This document shows positions 25,778 through 33,761 of a stretch of 64,000 nucleotides of DNA, one piece after another; within the stretch, counting starts at the first letter, position 1; each line of letters begins with the position of its first letter. The stretch is from contig NZ_JAUOEM010000002.1 in NCBI RefSeq assembly GCF_030540875.1, positions 124,001 through 188,000 on the forward strand, in the 5' to 3' direction. Made by a program: the position numbers and the translations under genes. The DNA is from Flavivirga amylovorans. GTDB lineage: Bacteria > Bacteroidota > Bacteroidia > Flavobacteriales > Flavobacteriaceae. The notes below the pieces were generated by a model. The model ran no database searches and was not told where the DNA came from. It saw only the letters and a list, made by a program, of their open reading frames with translations.

Positions 25778-25867
25778 TCAATTTGTATTCTTAGTAGCTT
25801 TTTCAGCTAGCAAAACCGCACTATTCTTTGATTAAGTACTAACACTTATACATTATTTTTATACGTT

Positions 25868-26015
25868 GTGGCTGTTGCGCAACTAACTTTTTTAAGTAAA
25901 TTTTGTTATTTCCACGAATTTCAAAAAACATTACTCCTAAAAATCAGTGATTTGTAAGTTTAATAAAAGCTAAAAATATATGGTTCCTTAATTTTTTGGG
26001 TTGTGCAACATTCAC
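25868..26015. repeat. Solo attC-like inverted repeat (site E)
   Basis: Arms GTGGCTGTTGCGCAAC (25868-25883) and GTTGTGCAACATTCAC (26000-26015) pair imperfectly over about 116 nt of loop. Its arms and flanks (CATAACAACGG, ACAACGT) recall the cassette sites at 331-1897, and it begins within 20 bp of the GH113-like stop. No recombinase is nearby. It may be a degenerate remnant of a cassette site; homology to sites A-C is weak. Confidence 0.35.
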
Positions 26016-26030
26016 CGTTGTTATGGGCTT

Positions 26031-27083
26031 TTATTTAGAGTATCTTTCTTTTATAATTTTTTCTACGGGTTTGTCATTAACATACCAACCATTTCCATTA
26101 GGGTTATTAACCTCTCCGTTTGAAAGTATTTTCCATTCCCAAAAAAAGCCTCCAGCAACCCAATCTTCATCCCAAAAAGTATCATAAAAAGCAGTATAAC
26201 CGCTGTTTTGAGCTTCAAAATTATGATTAGCTGTAGATACGTCTCCCAATAGCCAAGCTTTCCAAGCTGCATAATCTATACTTCTATACCCATACTCTGT
26301 AAATAAGATGGGTTTATCGTAGGTACAGGACAAGTCTTTTAGGTTATTCTTTATTGGGCTTAAAGCTTGTTTAATTTCGTTAACAGTAGGTGTCTCCTTA
26401 TTAACTAAAGGAAAATAAGAGTTTACACCTATATAGTCTAAATCCTCCCAAAAAGAAACCGATTGATACTCATCCCAATTGGCTGCGTATGTCAATTTTA
26501 AATTAGGAAAGTCTTTTCTAATACTAGCAATCAATGTTTTAAAAAATTGAGGGCGTCTTTTTGTAAATTCTTTAAGCTCGTTACCTATGGACAGTAGTTT
26601 TACTTCAGGAAATTCTTCAGATAGTTTTGCAAATTCGTAAAACAGTTCTGTATATGTTTTTTCTATGGGCTTCCATTCTTCTTCGGTGTTTACATAAAAA
26701 TCTCCCCAAAAACCAGAACCATTTACAGTCCAAAAAGACGTCAAAGGTTTCAACATTATATTACTTATTCCACTTTGTATCATATTAGGAATAACAACTT
26801 TCATTAGCTCAACTTCATCATTTACATCAAAACAAGGATGATTATCACATAACTCTTCCAATTGTACTAAAGGAGATAGTGCTACCCAATTAATATTAGT
26901 TTTTTGAGCTAAATCAATTATCTTTCCATCGATTCTAAGCCTATAAACTTGAAGAATAGAACCGCCTTTTATTTTGTCGTTTGCGTTTATTTTTTCAGTA
27001 AGGCAATCTTCAGGAAATCCATCACCCTCCTTTTCACAAGAAAAAAAAGCCATGGCTATACAAAATATGAGTAGTCTTTTCAT
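26031..27083 (-). CDS. GH113-like glycoside hydrolase (putative beta-mannanase), lipoprotein
   Basis: 350 residues with a lipoprotein signal (MAFFSC, Cys16). The TIM barrel has the acid/base Glu169 in SIGNEL and the nucleophile Glu263 in LFTEYGYRS, positions typical of GH113 endo-beta-1,4-mannanases. Aromatic subsite residues (NWDEY, NSYFP, FFWEWK) are present. Predicted to act on mannan or related glycans at the cell envelope. No transporter or SusC/D pair is adjacent, so it is isolated in the island. Family membership is by motif and fold; substrate is not proven. Confidence 0.82.
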   Translation of the reverse strand: MKRLLIFCIAMAFFSCEKEGDGFPEDCLTEKINANDKIKGGSILQVYRLRIDGKIIDLAQKTNINWVALSPLVQLEELCDNHPCFDVNDEVELMKVVIPNMIQSGISNIMLKPLTSFWTVNGSGFWGDFYVNTEEEWKPIEKTYTELFYEFAKLSEEFPEVKLLSIGNELKEFTKRRPQFFKTLIASIRKDFPNLKLTYAANWDEYQSVSFWEDLDYIGVNSYFPLVNKETPTVNEIKQALSPIKNNLKDLSCTYDKPILFTEYGYRSIDYAAWKAWLLGDVSTANHNFEAQNSGYTAFYDTFWDEDWVAGGFFWEWKILSNGEVNNPNGNGWYVNDKPVEKIIKERYSK

Positions 27084-27204
27084 TTGATATTTAAGTCAAA
27101 AGTAGTGCCGATTATGTTTATTAGCAATCAACACTACTTTTTTAATTTTGTGTTTAGGTGAGAGTACTTGTCTATAAACACACCTTATAGTGTCTTTATA
27201 TAAT

Positions 27205-27306
27205 ACTTTTTAAATATAGTTGCTACAGGTAAATAATCATAATTATTTTAAATAATAAATCAAAAACGTGGTGGGTTTTGGTGGTGGGTTTTAGCACTTA
27301 AATGAT
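27205..27306. repeat. Island repeat copy R2 (longest copy)
   Basis: The 5' part (27205-27274) matches R4, and the 3' part (27268-27306: GTGGTGGGTTTTGG...GCACTTAAATGAT) matches R1 and R3 at 33 of 39 positions each. It occupies the 325-bp gap between the GH113-like gene and the ECF sigma gene; nothing else is seen in that gap. Confidence 0.6.
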
Positions 27307-27407
27307 ATTAACATAGTACTTTCAAGTTTATAATGTAAAATAATATCCAATAAAGTGTCATATTTTTAAAACTTTGCTAACTAATATAGTAGAGATAAGA
27401 ACTAAAA

Positions 27408-27914
27408 ATGGAAAAAGAACATAAAACCATATTTCTTAAAGCACTGGAAGAAAATCAGCAGAGACTGTTTCGGATTTGTTTAATTTACTCAAAAGATGGG
27501 GAAGATGCTAAAGACCTTTTTCAAGAAGTGTTGGTTCATATATGGCAATCAATGGCTATGTTTAAAGGTAAATCTTCCTTCGGGACTTGGATGTTTAGAA
27601 TCGCCCTAAATGTTTGTCTTCAATTCAAATCTAAACACACGAAGAACCAAAGTCGGTTAATAAAATTAGATAGTGTTACAATTGCCAATCTCTGGTCTGA
27701 GGATAAGATTGAAGAGCCAAATGAAAAGCTAAAGCACCTAAGAAAATGTATAAAAAATCTAAAGGAAGGGAATAAGGCAATTATCTCCCTTTATCTGGAA
27801 GAGCTTCCTTATAGGGAAATTTCAAGTATTCTTGGTTTGACTGAAAATAATGTAGCGGTAAAAATCAAGCGAATTAAATCGAAATTATTAAACTGTATAA
27901 ATGAAATATCATGA
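27408..27914 (+). CDS. ECF-type RNA polymerase sigma factor
   Basis: 168 residues. Region 2 is seen in DAKDLFQEVLVHIWQS and KGKSSFGTWMFRIALN; region 4 in YLEELPYREISSILGLTE. No region 3, as in ECF sigma factors. It directs RNA polymerase to a stress- or envelope-related regulon, not determinable here. Its stop overlaps the next membrane gene by 4 bp; that gene is the likely partner. The pair is flanked by repeats R2 and R3. Confidence 0.93.
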   Translation: MEKEHKTIFLKALEENQQRLFRICLIYSKDGEDAKDLFQEVLVHIWQSMAMFKGKSSFGTWMFRIALNVCLQFKSKHTKNQSRLIKLDSVTIANLWSEDKIEEPNEKLKHLRKCIKNLKEGNKAIISLYLEELPYREISSILGLTENNVAVKIKRIKSKLLNCINEIS

Positions 27915-28501
27915 TAGAAGATGAATTGATTAAAATCTGGCAGTCGTCAAGCAATCAGGAACTTATAAAGTTCGAGAAATCAAAATTGATGATAGAATTA
28001 CAATCAAGTTTAGGACGTTTATACCGCTGGTGGAAATATATAGAACTTGTAGAGGTGATTTCTGTAATTATTGGTATTCTATCATTTGTTTTCATCGCTT
28101 ATTGGGTTCCTTTTACTACTTCTAAAATTGCTTCTGTATTAATAATTATCTTTAATATTAATATATTAATTCAAGTGCTTGGCATAAAAAAAATTAAACC
28201 TAATGATTTGGAAGAAAATTACCTTGAATATCTCAAAAAGACAAAGAAATATCTTGAATCCCAAAAGAAATTGCTTGAAACTGCTGTTTATTGGGTGGTT
28301 TTGCCGATTTATCCAATATTGCTGCTCTTTTTTATTGGTCTTTGGAAGATGTCCTCAACACGCTATTTAATAGTTGTAATTTATTTGGTTGCCATAGGAA
28401 TGGGGATTTACGGATATTTTTTAAATAAAAAAAGAGTGAAAAATGAAATTGACCCAAGAATAGATAGGGTTGATGAATTGATAAAAACGTTAAAAGAGTA
28501 A
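27911..28501 (+). CDS. Membrane protein partner of the ECF sigma factor
   Basis: 196 residues with four membrane helices (about 46-66, 70-88, 122-142, 148-168) and cytoplasmic ends. The N-terminal segment (DELIKIWQSSSNQELIKF) resembles short anti-sigma-like tails in flavobacterial sigma-linked membrane proteins. It is translationally coupled to the sigma gene, so a sigma-regulating role is a reasonable inference but not shown. Confidence 0.75.
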   Translation: MIEDELIKIWQSSSNQELIKFEKSKLMIELQSSLGRLYRWWKYIELVEVISVIIGILSFVFIAYWVPFTTSKIASVLIIIFNINILIQVLGIKKIKPNDLEENYLEYLKKTKKYLESQKKLLETAVYWVVLPIYPILLLFFIGLWKMSSTRYLIVVIYLVAIGMGIYGYFLNKKRVKNEIDPRIDRVDELIKTLKE

Positions 28502-28538
28502 ATCTAATATATTTTTAACGCTAAAAAAATTAAAAATG

Positions 28539-28577
28539 GTGGTGGGTTTTAGTGGTGGGTTTTTGCAACTAAATGCA
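28539..28577. repeat. GGTGG-element copy R3
   Basis: A 39-bp stretch starting GTGGTGGGTTTTAGTGG, 33 of 39 identical to R2. It lies 37 bp after the sigma partner gene and 92 bp before tRNA-Ala. The following 28570-28615 segment is rich in ATGCA/TGCAT motifs, possibly the tRNA promoter region. Confidence 0.6.
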
Positions 28578-28668
28578 TACATTTGCATCATTATGCAGGT
28601 AAATGCAGCATAACTTAAATGTTGTAAAATACTTGTAAACACTGGAAAGTGTTGTGAATAAAGGTAAT

Positions 28669-28742
28669 GGGGATGTAGCTCAGTTGGCTAGAGCGCTTGA
28701 CTGGCAGTCAAGAGGTCGTCGGTTCGAATCCGATCTTCTCCA
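28669..28742 (+). tRNA. tRNA-Ala (GGC)
   Basis: A 74-nt cloverleaf: acceptor GGGGATG/CTTCTCC, D-arm GCTC...GAGC, anticodon stem CTTGA/TCAAG with loop CTGGCAG, T-arm GTCGG TTCGAAT CCGAT. The anticodon is GGC (28703-28705), reading GCC. A G3-U70 wobble pair, the alanine identity element, is present; T6-T67 is a mismatch. The 3' CCA is not encoded. Marks the right end of the accessory island. Confidence 0.96.
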
Positions 28743-28752
28743 CTTAATAATC

Positions 28753-28787
28753 AGACAGTTACATTGATTTGTGATTGTCTTTTTTTA
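28753..28787 (+). terminator. Terminator after tRNA-Ala
   Basis: An 11-bp stem (AGACAGTTACA / TGTGATTGTCT, two G-T pairs) with loop TTGATT is followed by seven T. It lies 10 bp after the tRNA. The rest of the gap up to 28940 shows no further feature. Confidence 0.85.
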
Positions 28788-28940
28788 ATTCAGCATTTTT
28801 GTTATATGCAGGTTTTATTTCAGTTTTTCAATCCGAAAAATGAGATGGAAAACAAAACGAAATAAAATTTAGCATTTTCTTTCGCAAAATTCTTCATTTG
28901 TAAAGCTTGAAAAGTTGGTATAATTTTCAATTTATGAGAC

Positions 28941-30068
28941 TTATTTTAAAAATTCTTTAGCAAACTTAGTGGTCATTGTCTTAACATAGCCATAACCGTT
29001 TTTCATGGCGTCTTCCAATCCTTTAGCGTAATTCATAACGGCATCGGCATATTGAATTCCAAAATCTTCTGGATTTTTACCTTCTAAATCTATAGCACCA
29101 CAAAAAGCTGCTACGTGTATCTGTTTCGCTTTTGCGGAGGCTAATACGCCTTGTATTGTTTTTCCAGACATGGTTTGTGTATCCAATTTACCCTCGCCAG
29201 TTATAATCCAATCTGTATTTTCTAGCTTAGTATCAAATTGTGCTAAATTTTTAATCAGTTGGATCCCTGGTTCTAAATTTCCATTTAGAAATACTTTTGA
29301 AGCAATACCCATGCCTCCTGCGGCTCCAGCTCCTTTTACAGACTGAGAATCAATATTAAAAACTGCATTTAGAATTTTTGAAAAATGGCTGAGTCCTTTA
29401 TCCAGCATTTCAATATCAGTTGACGATGCTCCCTTTTGAGCTCCATAAACATGAGCTGCTCCATTTAAACCGTACATCGGATTAGTAACATCGCAAGCGA
29501 CACTAAAATCAACTTCATGTAAGCCATCGTATACATTGGAAACATCAATAGATTCTATTTGTGATAAATTTGCACCAATAGGTTTTACTTCATTATTCTT
29601 GTTATCTAAAAACCGATATCCTAAAGCAGTTGCCATACCAGTACCACAATCGTTTGTGGCACTTCCGCCAATACCTAAAATGATTTTTGAAGCTCCTTTT
29701 TTAATAGCATCTAGAATCATTTCTCCTGTCCCTAAAGTCGTAGCATTTTTACAATCAAATTGTTCTGGCTTTAAAAGTTTCACACCCGAAGCTTCTGCCA
29801 TTTCAATAAAGGCCGTTTTCGAATCTTTAGCATATAAATAAGAAGCTATTATAGGTTGAAAAAACGGGTTGTTAACAGTAACATGAATCACTTCACCTTT
29901 GAGATAATAATTCACGACTTCAATAGTACCATCGCCTCCATCGGCTAATGGTAATTTTACGATTTCAACATTAGGCGTTATAGCCTTAATACCAGCTTCA
30001 ACTGCATTACAAAACTCTAAACCTGTTAAAGAATTTTTAAACTTATCTGGTGCTAAAACAATTTTCAT
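28941..30068 (-). CDS. Glycerate kinase
   Basis: 375 residues of the GarK/GlxK family. It phosphorylates glycerate with ATP, giving 2-phosphoglycerate. The N-terminus MKIVLAPDKFKNSLTG and the blocks LPLADGGDGT, LGIGGSATNDCGTG and GAGAAGGMG are diagnostic. Cytoplasmic, complete. It is the last gene of the catabolic operon starting at the TonB receptor, which implies that glycerate is released by the pathway. Confidence 0.95.
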   Translation of the reverse strand: MKIVLAPDKFKNSLTGLEFCNAVEAGIKAITPNVEIVKLPLADGGDGTIEVVNYYLKGEVIHVTVNNPFFQPIIASYLYAKDSKTAFIEMAEASGVKLLKPEQFDCKNATTLGTGEMILDAIKKGASKIILGIGGSATNDCGTGMATALGYRFLDNKNNEVKPIGANLSQIESIDVSNVYDGLHEVDFSVACDVTNPMYGLNGAAHVYGAQKGASSTDIEMLDKGLSHFSKILNAVFNIDSQSVKGAGAAGGMGIASKVFLNGNLEPGIQLIKNLAQFDTKLENTDWIITGEGKLDTQTMSGKTIQGVLASAKAKQIHVAAFCGAIDLEGKNPEDFGIQYADAVMNYAKGLEDAMKNGYGYVKTMTTKFAKEFLK

Positions 30069-30079
30069 ACGTCAAACCT

Positions 30080-31726
30080 TTAACTTAATAGTGCTGGTAA
30101 AAAATAACTAAGGATTAGAATAAATACAAAAAAGGTTAGAAGGATATACACTTCTTTTATCATGAAATCTTTCTTTACTATTTTGACGTTAAAATTGGAA
30201 ATCTTTTTAATTTCCGTTTTACTTGTTAAAGCGCTAACACCATAAGCGACTACCAATGCTATAATAACACCCGTAAAGTTTAGCCATATCCAAAAGATAT
30301 TAAATCCTAAATCGAGATGAAATAATTCTTGAATGGTTTTTGAAAACACTAAGTTGATAAGTACAGCAGAGATAATAGCGGCGTTCATACCTATATGATT
30401 GACTTTTTTTGAAAAGAAGGCTAAAAAGAACGTTACTAATACCGGACCATAAAATACAGAACCAATAGCATTTATAATTTCTATTACCGCACTTTTACTT
30501 CCACCAAATAAGAAGGCACTAGCAATACAAACAGTGCCCCAAAAAACCACTGACCCTTTTGATATAAACATGTATTTCTTGTCTGTTAATTTTACTTTAC
30601 CTCTATTAAAGAAATCTTCTACTGTTACCGCAGAAAGAGAATTTACCGTAGAACTTAAAGATGACATAGCTGCCGATAATATTCCTACCATCAAAATCCC
30701 AATTAAACCATGAGGCAAATATTTCATAATGAAAACAGGCACCATTAAATCTGCTTTTACACCATGTGTAGCGTATTCATCGGGAAAATACTTTTGAGTA
30801 GTCATCGCAATTTCTTCAAGAAAATCTGGCGCTAGAGTAATCAAACCTCCAATTACTAAACCCATAATACAGTATATTAAAACCACTGGAAATCTTAAAA
30901 GCCCATTGGCTAATAATAGTGTTCTTATTGTTTTTTCATCTTTTGCAGACAACATACGTTGCGCCTGAGTTTGATCGCATCCGTAATAGGAAGCATAAAG
31001 AAAAAAGCCTCCTATTATCATTGGTAACAGACCATATTCATTCCCTTCCCCTATTCCTAAATTGTAATCTATAACTTGTAATCTTTCAGCATCAAAACCG
31101 GTAGTTAAACCGCCATGTTCTTGGAGTAGATTCCATCCAAAATATAAGCAAATAATTAAGCCTGAAAATAAAATAACCATCTGTATAGCATCTCCCCACA
31201 CAACAGCTTTCATTCCTCCTTGCCAAGAGTAAATAATAGTAATAACACTTATTATTAGTATTGTATAAACAAAGTCAATATCTAAAACTGCTTGTAATAT
31301 AATGGCAATAGTATAAACCATTACTCCAGTTCCGAGTGCTCTACTTATTTGAAAAACGATACTTAATATTAATCGTGTTGATGTGCTAAAACGTTTCTCT
31401 ACAAATTCATAAATACTAACAACTCCTGATCTAAATAAAGGCGGAATTATCACTATCATAATAAAAATCATGGCTAGAGGAACTGCAAACTCAAAGGTTA
31501 ACCATTTCATTCCTCCTCCTAACTTTAGACCTACAAAAGCAGGGGCTGAAATAAAACTAATAGCAGATAATTGAGTTGCCATAGTTGATAAACTTAATGG
31601 AAACCATCCCATACTTTTGCCTCCTAAAAAGTAATCTTTAGAATCTTTATTCTCCTTAAAAAAGAATCCCATTCCTAAGAAAAATATAATATAAAATATG
31701 ACGATACTATAATCTAGCCAATTCAT
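30080..31726 (-). CDS. Sodium/solute symporter (SSS family)
   Basis: 548 residues with about 14 membrane helices. It has the SSS signature around KDYFLGGKSMGWFPL and the conserved STMATQLSAISFISAPAF, which includes sodium-site residues, and GADQTQ-like CDQTQAQRML. It imports a small organic solute with sodium across the inner membrane. From its neighbours, the substrate is probably the glycosylglycerate. It lies 11 bp upstream of the kinase gene. Confidence 0.93.
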   Translation of the reverse strand: MNWLDYSIVIFYIIFFLGMGFFFKENKDSKDYFLGGKSMGWFPLSLSTMATQLSAISFISAPAFVGLKLGGGMKWLTFEFAVPLAMIFIMIVIIPPLFRSGVVSIYEFVEKRFSTSTRLILSIVFQISRALGTGVMVYTIAIILQAVLDIDFVYTILIISVITIIYSWQGGMKAVVWGDAIQMVILFSGLIICLYFGWNLLQEHGGLTTGFDAERLQVIDYNLGIGEGNEYGLLPMIIGGFFLYASYYGCDQTQAQRMLSAKDEKTIRTLLLANGLLRFPVVLIYCIMGLVIGGLITLAPDFLEEIAMTTQKYFPDEYATHGVKADLMVPVFIMKYLPHGLIGILMVGILSAAMSSLSSTVNSLSAVTVEDFFNRGKVKLTDKKYMFISKGSVVFWGTVCIASAFLFGGSKSAVIEIINAIGSVFYGPVLVTFFLAFFSKKVNHIGMNAAIISAVLINLVFSKTIQELFHLDLGFNIFWIWLNFTGVIIALVVAYGVSALTSKTEIKKISNFNVKIVKKDFMIKEVYILLTFFVFILILSYFLPALLS

Positions 31727-31737
31727 AATTTAAAGCT

Positions 31738-32343
31738 TTAGTGTTTAGTTAGTTTATTCTTTAATTCTGTTTTCACTGTTTCAAACCATTCATCTTTTAG
31801 AATGCTTAATAAAATGACATCTGCTCTTTCCTTTCCATCAAATGATGGAATAAAATTTCGTAATAGGCCTTCTTCACTACAACCAACACTTTTCATAGCG
31901 GCTATACTTATTTTATTTTCGACATGCGCACCAAAACCTACACGTTCTAATTCTAAGATTTCAAAAGCAAAGTCAAAGAGTAAATATTTGCAGCGTTTAT
32001 TTAACCCTGTACCGCGAAAATCCTTTCCGTACCATGTATGTCCTAATTTAATAGTTTTTAATTCAGATGAATAATCATAAAATCGTGTTGTTCCAGCATA
32101 TTGCTTTTTTATTTTATCAAAAACTACAAAAGGATATTCTTTTTGAAGCTTTCTTTTATGAACAGTTGATGAAATATAATTAGTTAAGTTTTCTAAACCG
32201 TTACCTTTATCAAGAAAATAGGTCCACAGGTTTTGTTCATTTGAAATGCCCAATAAATACTCAATATGTTCTATTTTAAGGGGCATTAGTTTTACATAAC
32301 CATCCTCTAAAACATAATCCTGTGAGAAATCTAATTGTGGCAT
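31738..32343 (-). CDS. GNAT family N-acetyltransferase (RimJ/RimL-like)
   Basis: 201 residues. It has the RimL-type opening LEDGYVKLMPLKIEHIE and the motifs GHTWYGKDFRGTGLNKRCKY and VGFGAHVENKISIAAMKSVG. Cytoplasmic. Its link to sugar catabolism is not obvious, yet it is packed between the hydrolase (6 bp) and the symporter (11 bp), suggesting co-expression. Substrate unknown. Confidence 0.88.
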   Translation of the reverse strand: MPQLDFSQDYVLEDGYVKLMPLKIEHIEYLLGISNEQNLWTYFLDKGNGLENLTNYISSTVHKRKLQKEYPFVVFDKIKKQYAGTTRFYDYSSELKTIKLGHTWYGKDFRGTGLNKRCKYLLFDFAFEILELERVGFGAHVENKISIAAMKSVGCSEEGLLRNFIPSFDGKERADVILLSILKDEWFETVKTELKNKLTKH

Positions 32344-32349
32344 TTGTAT

Positions 32350-33657
32350 TTAACTTTCAAGTAAATCTATTAATAAAGCTGCACTCCAAGAAAAATTGTT
32401 TCCACCATAGCCTGCTTTTCCATTTTGATGCATTTCTTTTCTTGAATCAAAATATTCATAAAAACCATTCTTTTCCAAAATTTGAATGGTATCATGCTTC
32501 ACTCGTTCTGCAATATCTTTATAGCCATATCTCTTCAATCCGTTATGGAGCATCCAATTCAAATTTACCCAAACAGGCCCTCTCCAGTATTTTTTAGGAT
32601 TAAAGCGTTCGCTAGTCGGATCGAATGAAGCACATAAATATTGATGGTCTCCTCCAAACTTTTCCATCATAATCTGTACCATTGACGCTGCCCTTTCCGT
32701 ACTTGGAATACCTGCATATAATGGAGAGAATGATGATGATGATAAATATCTTAAAGGTCTTTCATTACGCATATCATAATGTACATACGCCCCTAATTCT
32801 TCATCAAATAACTTACTATTAAATGACTGTTTACTCTTTTCTTGCCATTCTTTAAGTTGATTTACTTTTTCAGAGTCTCCGAGTTTTTCATATAAATTGA
32901 TTAAGCTCTCATTAGATTTAATTAACATTGCGTTAAACAGCGGATCTTGCACCAAAAAAGGTGAAAGTTCTGCTATTTTTTCATCACTATAATTATGTTC
33001 TTTTGCTATATCAATGATATATAAATAATGATCATACTCTCGTTTTGATGGCCTTTCGGAAGCATCTACATGAGTAGTATCCCTTCTCTCAAAAGTATAT
33101 TCTGGCGGATTCATAGTATCCCAAATATCGTCCCAAATGGGCGAATTATCTGTGCCAGATTCCCAATTATGATAAATGTAAACTAACCCTTCATTTTGAG
33201 GGTCTCTATTCTCATAAAAATATTTATGATTAAAATACACCTTATCAATAAGAGATTTAATAAATTTTAATACGGCATCTTTATCTTTTGCAATGTTATA
33301 CATTTTCTCTAACACAAAACCTGTTACAGGTGGTTGTGTCATTCCTGTTGATCTGTATTTTTTTGATGATTGTGGGTGTAAATCTGAACGATGAAAATCT
33401 GGTCCTGGAAAATAAGAATCACTATCCGTATGGAAAATAATATGCGGAATGAATCCATTTCCCCATTGTGTATCGAGTAAAGTTCTAATCTCTTGTTCAG
33501 CTTTTCGCATATCGAAATGGGCAAAACCTATAGCTATTAAACCAGAATCCCAAAACCATTGGAATGGGTATAAGTTTGCACAAGGAACACTAAAGCCAAT
33601 CTTATCTTTCCAATTACCATTTAGCACCTCGATAGCATGATTTTTTAATCCTTTCAT
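32350..33657 (-). CDS. GH63/MGH1-like glycosidase, putative glycosylglycerate hydrolase
   Basis: 435 residues from MKGLKNHAIEVL; an upstream Met would add 26 residues with no homology-like character. The (alpha/alpha)6 barrel shows YPFQWFWDSGLIAI, HNWESGTDNSP (catalytic Asp region), SSFSPLYAG and GYGGNNFSWSAALLIDLL. These resemble bacterial mannosyl- and glucosylglycerate hydrolases of GH63. No signal peptide, so it acts in the cytoplasm, after import. Together with glycerate kinase this makes glycosylglycerate the leading substrate. Sugar identity is not determined. Confidence 0.82.
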   Translation of the reverse strand: MKGLKNHAIEVLNGNWKDKIGFSVPCANLYPFQWFWDSGLIAIGFAHFDMRKAEQEIRTLLDTQWGNGFIPHIIFHTDSDSYFPGPDFHRSDLHPQSSKKYRSTGMTQPPVTGFVLEKMYNIAKDKDAVLKFIKSLIDKVYFNHKYFYENRDPQNEGLVYIYHNWESGTDNSPIWDDIWDTMNPPEYTFERRDTTHVDASERPSKREYDHYLYIIDIAKEHNYSDEKIAELSPFLVQDPLFNAMLIKSNESLINLYEKLGDSEKVNQLKEWQEKSKQSFNSKLFDEELGAYVHYDMRNERPLRYLSSSSFSPLYAGIPSTERAASMVQIMMEKFGGDHQYLCASFDPTSERFNPKKYWRGPVWVNLNWMLHNGLKRYGYKDIAERVKHDTIQILEKNGFYEYFDSRKEMHQNGKAGYGGNNFSWSAALLIDLLES

Positions 33658-33695
33658 ACTTTTAACTTTTTTGTTTATTTCTTTTTTTATAAAAA

Positions 33696-33729
33696 ACTCA
33701 TCACTTACACTTAGTAGTAAGTGATGAGT
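33696..33729 (-). terminator. Hairpin after the TonB receptor gene
   Basis: A 13-bp perfect stem (ACTCATCACTTAC / GTAAGTGATGAGT) with an 8-nt loop, then T-rich sequence on the minus strand, lies 32 bp after the receptor stop and 38 bp before the hydrolase start. It may be a partial terminator that lowers transcription of the downstream genes relative to the receptor. Confidence 0.7.
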
Positions 33730-33761
33730 AACCAAACTAAACTCGAACTAATCAATATGAA

